NCBI GenBank assembly: GCA_937874275.1
Contig: CALNAU010000151.1
Coordinates: 1 to 32,372, forward strand
DNA from: an uncultured Clostridia bacterium
Lineage (GTDB): Bacteria > Bacillota > Clostridia > Christensenellales > Aristaeellaceae
DNA length: 32,372 nt
Reading direction: 5' to 3'
A model generated the notes under the pieces. It did not search any database. It saw only the letters and a program-made list of their open reading frames with translations, and was not told the origin of the DNA. Both the position numbers and the translations under genes were made by a program. Positions within the stretch are counted from its first letter, which is position 1. The number at the start of each line of letters is the position of its first letter. This document shows positions 1-7,949 of this stretch, in pieces.

Positions 1-33
1 AGCTACGGGAGTTTATGCAGCTCTTGGCGAGAT

Positions 34-84
34 CTCACCTTCCGATTAGGAGGCGAACGCTCTATCCGGCTGAGCTACGGGGAC
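34..84 (-). tRNA. tRNA-Arg(CCU)-like fragment with a degenerate 3' half
   Basis: Read on the minus strand from position 84, the sequence has a GTCCCCG acceptor strand, a normal D arm (GCTC...GAGC) and an anticodon loop CTCCTAA with anticodon CCT at 50-48, as in tRNA-Arg. The anticodon stem does not close properly (TTCGC against TCGGA). There is no TTCGA T-loop and no CGGGGAC to pair the acceptor. A second CTCCCGTAGCT start is visible at 13-1, so a tandem tRNA may lie beyond the edge. This is either a tRNA remnant, a chimera of two tRNA genes, or an assembly-edge artefact; I doubt it is functional. Confidence 0.4.
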
Positions 85-200
85 AGATGTGGGCTGGTGG
101 CGGCAGGCCGCTGAACCCGTGCGCTATTTTAGCACAGCGGGCAGGGTGGCGCAAGGAAAGCGAAGGCGTTTGGGGAGCGAGCGGAAGCGGGACAATTTTG

Positions 201-264
201 GCAACCAGGCAACCAGGCAACCAGGCAACCAGGCAACCAGGCAACCAGGCAACCAAGCAACCAA
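201..264. repeat. 8-bp tandem repeat, 8 copies
   Basis: Eight uninterrupted copies of GCAACCAG; the first six are exact and the last two end in A instead of G. An 8-bp unit is not a multiple of three and no credible gene spans it, so this is an intergenic microsatellite likely to vary in copy number by replication slippage. It lies about 300 bp upstream of zwf and well outside its promoter. Confidence 0.95.
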
Positions 265-484
265 CTACGCAGTCAACCTCCATAATCCTAAGATACAAAT
301 CAGAATGACAGCAAGATGACATAATCCAAAGCAGCCCCACAGAACTCAAAGCAATACACAATGATATGGAAAAAGAGAACACTTCAAGTGAATCCAAGCC
401 ACCCAACACACCCTACAACTACCGTAAGGAACGACATAATGCCCATGGAGCGCCAAAGAAGCCCAAAGCAAAACATCGCAGCTC
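265..484. other. intergenic, no gene seen
   Basis: A relatively A+T-rich stretch between the tandem repeat and the zwf promoter. Open frames here lack ribosome binding sites and resemble no known family; I see no RNA gene and no strong hairpin. Confidence 0.6.
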
Positions 485-513
485 TTTTGCAAACATAGCG
501 GAATGGGTATACT
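485..513 (+). promoter_or_regulatory. putative sigma-A promoter of zwf
   Basis: A good -10 hexamer TATACT (508-513) has weak -35 candidates TTGCAA (487-492, 15-bp spacer) or TTTTGC (485-490, 17-bp spacer). Transcription would start near 520, leaving a leader of about 40 bases before the TTG start. Confidence 0.4.
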
Positions 514-559
514 GATGGCAGGGTTGTGCGCGGTTGCGATGCCCTGAGGGAGGAAGACA

Positions 560-2098
560 TTGCTTGACTATCAGGAGACACCAAACCAGCCGCTGACGCT
601 GGTTATCTTTGGCGGGACGGGCGATTTGACCCACCGCAAGCTGATGCCGGCGCTGTACCATCTAATGGCGGATCGACGGTTGCCGGAGGAAACGGCCATC
701 CTGGCCATCGGCCGGCGCGGGATGGACAGCGAGGCCTACCGCCAGCAGGCGCGGGCATCCATCGAGCGGTTTTCGCGCACCGGGGTGGAGGAGGAGCGGC
801 TGGGCCGGTTCATGGAGCGGCTGTTCTACCACCGGATGGAGTTTGTGAGCGAGCCCGACAGCTATGAGGGACTGCGAAAGATATTGAGTGAGCGGGAGGC
901 CGGGTTCTCGGCGCCCACGGTGCGGCTGTTCTTCCTGGCGGTGGCGCCGGAATTTTTCGGCCCCATTGTGGAGCAGCTGGGCCAGCGCGGCCTGGCCGAG
1001 CGGGGCAACCCCAACCACCGCGTGATGATCGAAAAGCCCTTTGGATCCGACCTGGAGACCGCGCGCACGCTGAACCAGACCATTGCCAACGTGCTGGAGG
1101 AGCGGCAGGTATACCGCATCGACCACTACCTGGGCAAGGAAATGATTCGCAACATTTTGGCCATCCGCTTTGCCAACTCGCTGTTTGAGCCGCTGTGGAA
1201 CCACCACTACATCGACAACATCCAGATTACCTCCACCGAGACCCTGGGCGTGCAGGGGCGCGGCGCATACTACGAGCAGGCGGGCATCCTCAAGGACATG
1301 CTGCAAAACCACCTGCTGCAGATGCTGGCGCTGATTACCATGGAGCCGCCCGTGGACCTGGAGCCGGAATCCGTGCGCGATGAAAAGGTGAAGGCGCTGC
1401 GCTCGCTGCGCCGGTTTGAGGATGAGAACAGCTGCGGCGGCATCGTGATGGGGCAGTACGGCGCGGGCGAGGAACAGGGCAAGCCCGTGCCCGGCTACCG
1501 CCAGGAGGAGGCGGTGGACGCAAACTCCCGCACGCCCACCTATATCGCGCTGCGCGCGCAGGTGGACAACTTCCGCTGGGGCGGGGTACCCATCTACATC
1601 CGCGCGGGCAAGCGGCTGGACCGCAGCCGCACGCAGATCGTCATCGAGTTCAAGCGCCTGCCCGGCGTAAACTTCTACCCGGATTTCGAGGGCCAGCCGC
1701 CCAACCTGCTGGTCATCGAGGTGCAACCCGCTGAGGGGATGTACTTCCAGATTAACCTGAAGCGCCCCGGCAATGACTTTGTGATGGAGCGGGTGGAACT
1801 CAACTACTCCCAGCACAGCCGTTTCCAGGGCAACGTGCCGGAGGCCTATGAACAGCTGCTGCTGGAGGCCTGGCGGGGCAACGCCTCGCTGTTTACCAGC
1901 TGGGATGAGCTGGAGCACTCCTGGCGCTTTGTGGAGGGCATTGAGCACAACTGCTCCGGCCAGAATGCGCAATTCCCCAACTATGCCGCGGGTGGGCGCG
2001 GGCCGGAGGGAGCCGACCGCATGATGGCCCTGGATGGCCGCAAATGGTGGGAGATTGAGCTGCCCTGTGAGGGCACGAACTGCGATACCAAATCATAG
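560..2098 (+). CDS. zwf: glucose-6-phosphate 1-dehydrogenase
   Basis: Oxidises glucose-6-phosphate to 6-phosphogluconolactone with NAD(P)+, the entry step of the oxidative pentose phosphate pathway, in the cytoplasm. The 512-residue length is normal for the family. The N-terminal dinucleotide fold has the GGTGDLTHRK motif near residues 18-27, and the substrate-binding RIDHYLGK signature lies at about 186-193 with the catalytic His near 189. IEKPFG near 157 is also typical. The start is TTG at 560, preceded by GAGGGAGGA at a proper distance; no in-frame ATG fits the conserved N-terminus as well. The gene is 23 bp upstream of the cyclase gene and probably co-transcribed with it. A long antisense open frame covers most of it and is a composition shadow. 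Confidence 0.97.
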   Translation: MLDYQETPNQPLTLVIFGGTGDLTHRKLMPALYHLMADRRLPEETAILAIGRRGMDSEAYRQQARASIERFSRTGVEEERLGRFMERLFYHRMEFVSEPDSYEGLRKILSEREAGFSAPTVRLFFLAVAPEFFGPIVEQLGQRGLAERGNPNHRVMIEKPFGSDLETARTLNQTIANVLEERQVYRIDHYLGKEMIRNILAIRFANSLFEPLWNHHYIDNIQITSTETLGVQGRGAYYEQAGILKDMLQNHLLQMLALITMEPPVDLEPESVRDEKVKALRSLRRFEDENSCGGIVMGQYGAGEEQGKPVPGYRQEEAVDANSRTPTYIALRAQVDNFRWGGVPIYIRAGKRLDRSRTQIVIEFKRLPGVNFYPDFEGQPPNLLVIEVQPAEGMYFQINLKRPGNDFVMERVELNYSQHSRFQGNVPEAYEQLLLEAWRGNASLFTSWDELEHSWRFVEGIEHNCSGQNAQFPNYAAGGRGPEGADRMMALDGRKWWEIELPCEGTNCDTKS

Positions 2099-2121
2099 CA
2101 ATAACGAACAAGGAGGCACAC

Positions 2122-2763
2122 ATGCACATCATCGATATCTCTATGACCATTCACAACGAAATGGCTACCTACAAAAACCGCCCGGAAAAGCGGCCCAACC
2201 ACTTTGTGGAGCGCGCCATGCCAAAGGACAGCGCCAACGAGACGGCGCTGCACATGAACCTGCACACCGGCACGCACCTGGATTCGCCGCTGCACATGAT
2301 TGAGGGCGGCAGCAACACCATGGCCCTGCCGCTGGAAAAGCTGATCACACAGGCGCGGGTGTTTGACCTGACGCAGGTGAAGGACGGCATCGTCCGCGAA
2401 GACCTGGAGGGCTTGGGCATCCGCAAGGGGGACTTTGTGCTGCTCAAGACCAGCAACTCGTTTGACCCGCTGTGCGGCGGGGAGGACTTTGTGTTTGTAA
2501 AGGAAAGCGGCGCGCGCTACCTGGCAGAGGTGGGCATCAGCGGCGTGGGCATCGACACGCTGGGCATCGAGCGTGCTCAGGAGGGGCATGAGACGCATAT
2601 TTCGCTGCTCAGCCGGGATATCATCATCCTGGAGGGGCTGCGCCTGGCCGATGTGAACCCGGGCGAATACCTGCTCATCGCGCTGCCGGTCAAGATACAA
2701 GATGCCGAGGGCGCGCCCACCCGCGCGGTGCTGGTGGAGGGAGCCACGCTGCAAAAGGCATAA
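2122..2763 (+). CDS. cyclase / kynurenine formamidase-like metal hydrolase
   Basis: A 213-residue cytoplasmic protein of the cyclase family (PF04199). It carries the family metal-binding motif HxGTHxDxPxH at residues 48-58 (His48, His52, Asp54, His58), which ligates a divalent metal in kynurenine formamidases and related amide or lactone hydrolases. The ATG start is preceded by AAGGAGG at ideal spacing, 23 bp after zwf, so the two are likely an operon. The family covers tryptophan catabolism (N-formylkynurenine hydrolysis) and several unrelated hydrolases. No kynurenine pathway genes are nearby, so the substrate is open. Pairing with zwf does not by itself suggest a pathway. Confidence 0.88.
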   Translation: MHIIDISMTIHNEMATYKNRPEKRPNHFVERAMPKDSANETALHMNLHTGTHLDSPLHMIEGGSNTMALPLEKLITQARVFDLTQVKDGIVREDLEGLGIRKGDFVLLKTSNSFDPLCGGEDFVFVKESGARYLAEVGISGVGIDTLGIERAQEGHETHISLLSRDIIILEGLRLADVNPGEYLLIALPVKIQDAEGAPTRAVLVEGATLQKA

Positions 2764-2792
2764 TACCAATATCTAACATCCAGCCGTCCTGG

Positions 2793-5241
2793 CTACACGA
2801 CGATAAGCAAATCGTCCGGGCCCAGGGCGGCTGGTTCGTTTTTGTTGGGGTTGAGGACCACCTGCGGCTTGTCAGCGCCCGGGCGCAGCCAGCCCACCAG
2901 CAGCATCTGCCGCGCGGCCAGCCCGGCCGCGAGCGCAGCCACTGTCATGGGGTGGCCGCCGGTAAGCGGCATGGCGGGCAGCAGCCGCAGCCCCTGCGGC
3001 GCGTAGAACAAGGCCTGCTCAATGGCGGGGATTTGGCCCTCCTCGCGCAGCACATCCGCCGCGATGAGGCGGCTGCGGTCGTCCTCCAATACATAATCCA
3101 CCACTTCGTTGGCGTAGGCGTAGCGCACGCTGCCGCTGTCCAGCAGGTTGGCACACAGGTAGCACTGGCGGCCATGCAACAGCTCGCGGACATACAGCAG
3201 GCAGGGCATCAGCTGCGCGTCCATGGCATGGGGCGTCAGCGCCCCATCCTCGCCCAGGCAGATGACCAGGTCATAGGCATTGTCAGCAATGTGTTCCGTG
3301 ATTTGCTGCAGGTTGTATTGTGCCAGGCAGTCCACCTTGGGCGGCTGGGGCAGGCCTTCGATTTGTGAAAGGAGGCCATCACGTCCCCGCTCACCAATGA
3401 CCAGCAGCGATTGAACGCGCCGGGGCTCAATGGACGGCGTGCTGTCCAGCGTGGCGGGGGCAACGCGCCCCATGTTGCGGATGAGGCGCAGGCGGTCCCG
3501 CCTGCTTTTGAGGAAAATGAGGGCGTCATCAGCGGCCAGGCGGGTATCCGCGGGCGGATGCAGCATCACCTGCCCCGCGCGCATCAGGCCCATCATGCTG
3601 CTGTAGCGGAAATCCTCCGCCAGGTCGTAAAATGCCCGGCCCTGGGTGAGGCGCGGCGCCTCGGTAACCAGCTCGTGTTGAGCGGCTGCCCTGGTCAGCG
3701 CGCTGTAGACGGACAGGAAGTGCTTATCTTCCATGGTGCGCAGTATGGGGGCAAAGGACAGGTCATTGGCGTAATACACACGGAATGGCGGCTGCAAAAA
3801 ATCGGCAGCGCGCCGCCAGCATGTGGCGCACCGCCATGGCGCTGGCCAGTGCGCGCTCATCCCCGCCGGAGATGATGACGTGCCGGGCCCGCAGCAGGTT
3901 GACACGGGCCAGATCCAGCGTGTCACAGATATCGCCCCGGCGGCAGATGGCGTGCAGCCCGCGCCGCGCGGCGAGGGTGGGTGGCAGCGTGGCTTGCAGC
4001 TCCGCGTGGGGCAGGTCGTCCATCAGCGCCACGGTGACGCGCCGCCGGCCGGGGCGGGTGGGAGCCAGGCGCGTCATCACGGCCCGCGCGTCGTCGCCGC
4101 TGCCCAGAAACAGCACATGCCCCCGTTCCAGAATGCGGGAGCGGCCGCTTTGCATGGCCTCCAGCTTGCGGTCGAACATGTTGCCGATGATGCCAATCAG
4201 GCTGGACAGCCCCAGTAGACCAAACAAGGTGGAAAAAACAGTTGCGCCCACAAACACGGCGCTGCCCGTGGACATGTCCGGGGAAAGGTTGCCGCCGTCC
4301 AGCATGCGCATGCTGATGGTCCATATCGCGTTAGATAGCTTGCTGTTGACCGCGGCGGGCGTTTTCCAGTACACCAGCAGGGCCAGCCCCAGCACCACGG
4401 CCACGCAGGCGACCAGCAGCACGCCAATCAGCCCGGCGTTGCCCACGGCCATCAGGCTGTCAAAGCGATAGGCCAGCCGTTGGCGGATGGTGGGGCGCAG
4501 GCTGTCGCGCTCCAGCACGGCATGGGCATCCACGCCCGGCAGCGGCGCGTTGCGCAGCGCCAGGTGGTTGATGGCCCAGGCGGAGAAGAGGAGCAGCGCC
4601 ACTTCAAGCATCCATTGTGTGCCGCTCAGCGCCTGGCTGCGGCCCAGCGCGCCATGCGCGTATTGCAGGATGACCGGGATGGCAAAGGCCGACAGCGCGC
4701 CGGCGCGCCTGCGGGCGGGCGGCAGCCTGCGGTCCAGCCAGGCCATCAAGCCGCGGCCCATGAACAGACCGTAGCTCATCTGCATCAGCACAAGCGTGGC
4801 GCTCTGGGTGATGGCCTCCAGCAGGCCGCCCTCCAGAAACAGCGTCATCACACGCATCACGCCCTGGCCCAAGCCCAGGCCTACCGCGTAGATGACCAGG
4901 TCGTAGCGGTTGATGTAGTGGCGGGGCCGAATCACCAGCGCGTACAGGCACAGCAGCTTGAGGGCGTTGTCCGCCAGCACGGCGATGAAGGCGAATGCCT
5001 CCCGCTGCCAGCCGGCCAGCTCCGCCGCGTAGCCACCAAAAAAGGCGAGGCGAATCGCCAGCGCCAACAGGGCCGAGGCCAGGCCGGACACAGCGCCCCA
5101 CACGCGCAGGCGGCTGTTGAGCCCCTCGGCGTATACCAGGCGCTGGCGGGATATAATCCAGCGATATACCAGCACCGCCGGCACAATGGCCGCCAGCACC
5201 ACCCCCAGCAGCTGCAACCCAATCCACAGCTCCCGCTCCAT
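2793..5241 (-). CDS. CASTOR/POLLUX-type ion channel with PrsW-like N-terminal domain, frameshifted
   Basis: Two overlapping frames (5241-3763 and 3926-2793) together encode one protein of about 815 residues. The first ~215 residues are a multi-helix membrane domain resembling PrsW (pattern DNALKLL...RYDLVIYAVGLGLG), but the acidic metal and catalytic residues expected of a PrsW protease look replaced. Next come channel helices with a pore-loop segment ending DGGN, then two RCK-like cytosolic regions. The latter include CRRGD...RARHVIISGG and, at the C-terminus, VLNPNKNEP...DDLLIVV, diagnostic of the CASTOR/POLLUX/DMI1 cation channels. The frame changes at a run of six A on the plus strand (3796-3801); five would restore one frame. 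This could be a sequencing indel, a real mutation, or less likely programmed +1 shifting. The start at 5241 has GGAGGC upstream and lies 10 bp after the ATPase gene, so the two are co-transcribed. Confidence 0.8.
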
Positions 5242-5251
5242 GCGTGCCTCC

Positions 5252-7636
5252 TCAGGATGTTATGTGATCTGTCTTTGCCCGACGCGACCGTATTCCTGCC
5301 AGCCACACCTCGCCCCGCGCCACCGCGCGGCGCATCAGCCACAGCAGGGCAGGCGACAGAAGGACCAGCCCGACGGCCAGCCAGCTGGCCGCGCCACTCA
5401 AGGGAGACAGCAGGAAGAAGCGCCCGAACAGCAACGCCGCCCCCAGCAGGGCCGCCGTCATGGTGCCCAGCAATAGCCCACGCTGCAGGTTGATGGGCCG
5501 GCAGGTATAGGCCAGCACCATCAGCCCAGTCACGCCGATGGCCGCCACCGCCACGGTGCTGCGCACCTCGGCCGACAGGCACAGCGGGCCCGACAGCGCG
5601 AACAGAATCAGCAGCAGCGTAAGGTTGGTTAGCGCACCCGGCAGCGCGTTTTTGAGGATGGTGGCCAGGAAGCCGGATTTCACCCGCTCCCGGTTGGGCA
5701 CCAGCGCCAGGATAAACGAGGGGATGCCCACCGTGAAGGTGCTGACCAGCGTCAGCTGAATGGGGTGGAAGGGGTAGGGCAGCGGCAGAATCAGCATCAG
5801 CAGCGACAGCAGGTAGGAAAAACAGGTTTTGACCAGAAACAGCGAGGCCGAGCGCGTGATGTTGTTGATGACGCGCCGCCCCTCCAGAATCACCTGGGGC
5901 AATGCGGAGAAATTCTCGCCCAGCAGCGTCAATTGGGATACCCGCTGCGCGGCATCGCTGCCGCCCGCCATGGCGATGGCGCAGTCGCACACCTTCAGCG
6001 CCGGGACGTCGTTGACGCCGTCGCCCATCATGGCCACGGTGTGGCCTGCGGCCTTCAGCGCCAGCACCAGGCGGCGCTTCTGGTCGGGCGATACGCGGCC
6101 AAACACGGTGTAGCGCCCGGCGGCCTGGGCCAGGGCCTCGTCGGTGGTCAGTTGCGAGGCATCCACCCAGTTTTCCGCGTCATGCAGCCCGGCGCGGCGC
6201 GCCACCTCGGCCACGGTCACCGGGTTGTCGCCGGAGATGACCTTCACATCCACGCCCTCCCGGCGCAGATAGTCCGCCGTGGGGGAAAAGTCCTCCCGTA
6301 TTTCATCGTTGAGCAGGATTAGCGCCAGCGGGCACACGCCGCCCGGCAGGCAGTTTTCCTGCGGCAGCAGGGGGGAGTGCGCCAGCAGCAGCACGCGCAG
6401 CCCCTGCCGGGCGTAGCCGCGCACCTGATCGGCCAGGGCGTCGGGGATGTGGCCGCCCAGCACAAACTCGGGCGCGCCAATGATGGTGCTGCCGGTGGCG
6501 GTAAAGCCCACGGCGCTCCACTTGCGCGCGGAGGAAAAGGGCACCCGCACGGCAGGCTCGCCCTGGTCGGGCTGCTCGTCGTGCCAGTATTCGCGCAGCG
6601 CCTGGAAGGTGAGGTTGTCATCCTGGGAGCTTTGCAGCATGCGCAGCATGCACACGTCCACCTCGCCGCGGGTGGCCCCCTCCAGGGGCACTATATCCTG
6701 CACGCGCAGGCAGCCCTTGGTGATGGTGCCGGTCTTATCCACGCACAGGGTATCCACCCGCGCCAGGTTTTCAATGCCGTACAGCTCCTGCACCAAAGTG
6801 TTTTGCTGCCCCAGGCGGATAACGCCCACCGCCAGCGCCATGCTGGTGAGCAGCATCAGCCCTTCTGGAATCATGCCAATCATCGCGGCCACCGCCGAGG
6901 GGATGGCTTTGTCCAGCGGGTCCTTAAGCCACCAATACTGCTTGGCGAACAAAACCAGCCCCACGGGCAGCAGGAAGTAGCTGATGAAGCGGATGAGCTT
7001 TTTGAGGTCTTCCATCAATTGGCTGCGCGCCACCTTGACCTTGCGCACGCTCTGCACCAATTGACCCGCGTAGCTGTCGCTGCCCACCTTGGTCAGCCGC
7101 GCATACAGGCGCCCCTCGGTGATGAAGCTGCCCGAAAACAGCTCGCTGCCTGGGATTTTTTCCATGGCGTCGCTCTCGCCGGTCAGCAGGGATTCGTTGG
7201 CGGCACCCTGCCCCTGCACCACCTGGGCGTCGGCGCACACCTGATCGCCCGCGGAGAAGCGCACCAGGTCGCCCAGCACCAATTGGTCGCTGGGCAGGGC
7301 CGTCCACTGGCCGTCGCGCAGCACGGGCACGGGGGCCTGCACCAGCAGGGTCAGGCGGTCCACGGTCTTTTTGGCGCGCAGCTCCTGCACGGTGCTGATG
7401 AGGGTGTTGAACACCACCACGCCCATGAACAGCATGTTGCGCCAGGATTTTACGAAGGCCAGCGCCAGCGCCAGCAAAAAGTTGAGGATGTTGAACCACG
7501 TGAACAGGTTGTGCAGCACAATCTGCGCCGTGCTGCGGCCTGCCGCCTTGGGGGGCGTATTGGCCTTGCCCTCACTGTGCAGCTGCGCCGCCTGTTCGCT
7601 GGTCAGCCCGGTCAGCTGTTCCATCCGTTCGTCCAT
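5252..7636 (-). CDS. CtpE-like cation-transporting P-type ATPase
   Basis: A 794-residue membrane pump that uses ATP to move a cation across the cytoplasmic membrane. Landmarks are the actuator TGES (152-155), the M4 ion-site motif IPEGL (256-260), the phosphorylation motif DKTGTIT (Asp300), the KVISGD region near 465-470, and the hinge GDGVND (538-543), followed by six C-terminal helices. No N-terminal heavy-metal domain or CPC motif is present, so it is not a copper or zinc P1B pump. The overall form resembles CtpE, a calcium-type pump of Actinobacteria; the ion is inferred. The start at 7636 has GGGAGG upstream. It is the first gene of an operon with the CASTOR/POLLUX-like channel. A decayed copy of its 5' end lies at 10091-10263. 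Confidence 0.93.
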   Translation of the reverse strand: MDERMEQLTGLTSEQAAQLHSEGKANTPPKAAGRSTAQIVLHNLFTWFNILNFLLALALAFVKSWRNMLFMGVVVFNTLISTVQELRAKKTVDRLTLLVQAPVPVLRDGQWTALPSDQLVLGDLVRFSAGDQVCADAQVVQGQGAANESLLTGESDAMEKIPGSELFSGSFITEGRLYARLTKVGSDSYAGQLVQSVRKVKVARSQLMEDLKKLIRFISYFLLPVGLVLFAKQYWWLKDPLDKAIPSAVAAMIGMIPEGLMLLTSMALAVGVIRLGQQNTLVQELYGIENLARVDTLCVDKTGTITKGCLRVQDIVPLEGATRGEVDVCMLRMLQSSQDDNLTFQALREYWHDEQPDQGEPAVRVPFSSARKWSAVGFTATGSTIIGAPEFVLGGHIPDALADQVRGYARQGLRVLLLAHSPLLPQENCLPGGVCPLALILLNDEIREDFSPTADYLRREGVDVKVISGDNPVTVAEVARRAGLHDAENWVDASQLTTDEALAQAAGRYTVFGRVSPDQKRRLVLALKAAGHTVAMMGDGVNDVPALKVCDCAIAMAGGSDAAQRVSQLTLLGENFSALPQVILEGRRVINNITRSASLFLVKTCFSYLLSLLMLILPLPYPFHPIQLTLVSTFTVGIPSFILALVPNRERVKSGFLATILKNALPGALTNLTLLLILFALSGPLCLSAEVRSTVAVAAIGVTGLMVLAYTCRPINLQRGLLLGTMTAALLGAALLFGRFFLLSPLSGAASWLAVGLVLLSPALLWLMRRAVARGEVWLAGIRSRRAKTDHITS

Positions 7637-7663
7637 GCCATCCTCCCGCTTTGTGATGCTGCC

Positions 7664-7692
7664 ATCCTAACACAAGACGGGGTCGAAATTAA
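7664..7692 (-). promoter_or_regulatory. possible promoter of the P-type ATPase operon
   Basis: On the minus strand an extended -10 (TGTTAGGAT; hexamer at 7669-7664) lies 17 bp from a poor -35 TTAATT (7692-7687), about 30 bp before the ATPase start. The same segment is duplicated near 10300. Weak support. Confidence 0.3.
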
Positions 7693-7731
7693 CACGATAT
7701 GGCCCAATTAAGGTAATTTAAGGAAAACTTA

Positions 7732-7911
7732 ATGTCCGCCTGCCGTTGGCCAGCCCGCGGGCTGACCATCGCCATGCCGCTGGTCGGACTGGTCACGCTG
7801 GCGCTGCCCAACATGCCGATGGCCGGCCTGCCGGGCTTTACGCCGCTGCCGCTGGTTCTGTACGCGGTCATCGCGGGCATATTGTTGGTCTATGCGGCCA
7901 GCGGGAGCTGA
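7732..7911 (+). CDS. 59-residue membrane peptide, resembles the C-terminus of an MgtA-type ATPase
   Basis: Short frame starting ATG at 7732 with AAGGA about 8 bases upstream. The peptide is hydrophobic, with two likely membrane segments, and includes GFTPLPLVLYAVIAGI. That pattern resembles the last helices of MgtA or plasma-membrane H+-type P-type ATPases, where a GFTPLP-type turn precedes the final helix. It is therefore probably the remnant 3' end of a deleted transporter gene, though a genuine small membrane protein is possible. It runs opposite to the ATPase gene beside it. A copy with a 77-bp internal deletion, hence frameshifted, is at 10358-10460. Confidence 0.35.
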   Translation: MSACRWPARGLTIAMPLVGLVTLALPNMPMAGLPGFTPLPLVLYAVIAGILLVYAASGS

Positions 7912-7949
7912 CCAGGCACTGGTTCATTAAAAGGGTGAAGGATGGCTGT

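Noticed and set aside
201..264. CRISPR-like array
   Set aside because: The repeats are directly abutting 8-mers with no spacers and there are no cas genes.
662..1972. 436-residue open frame antisense to zwf
   Set aside because: Low-complexity His/Val/Leu/Gln-rich translation without a ribosome site; a shadow of a GC-rich conserved gene.
6377..7711. 444-residue open frame antisense to the P-type ATPase gene
   Set aside because: His/Gln/Gly-rich shadow translation; the opposite strand has all ATPase motifs.
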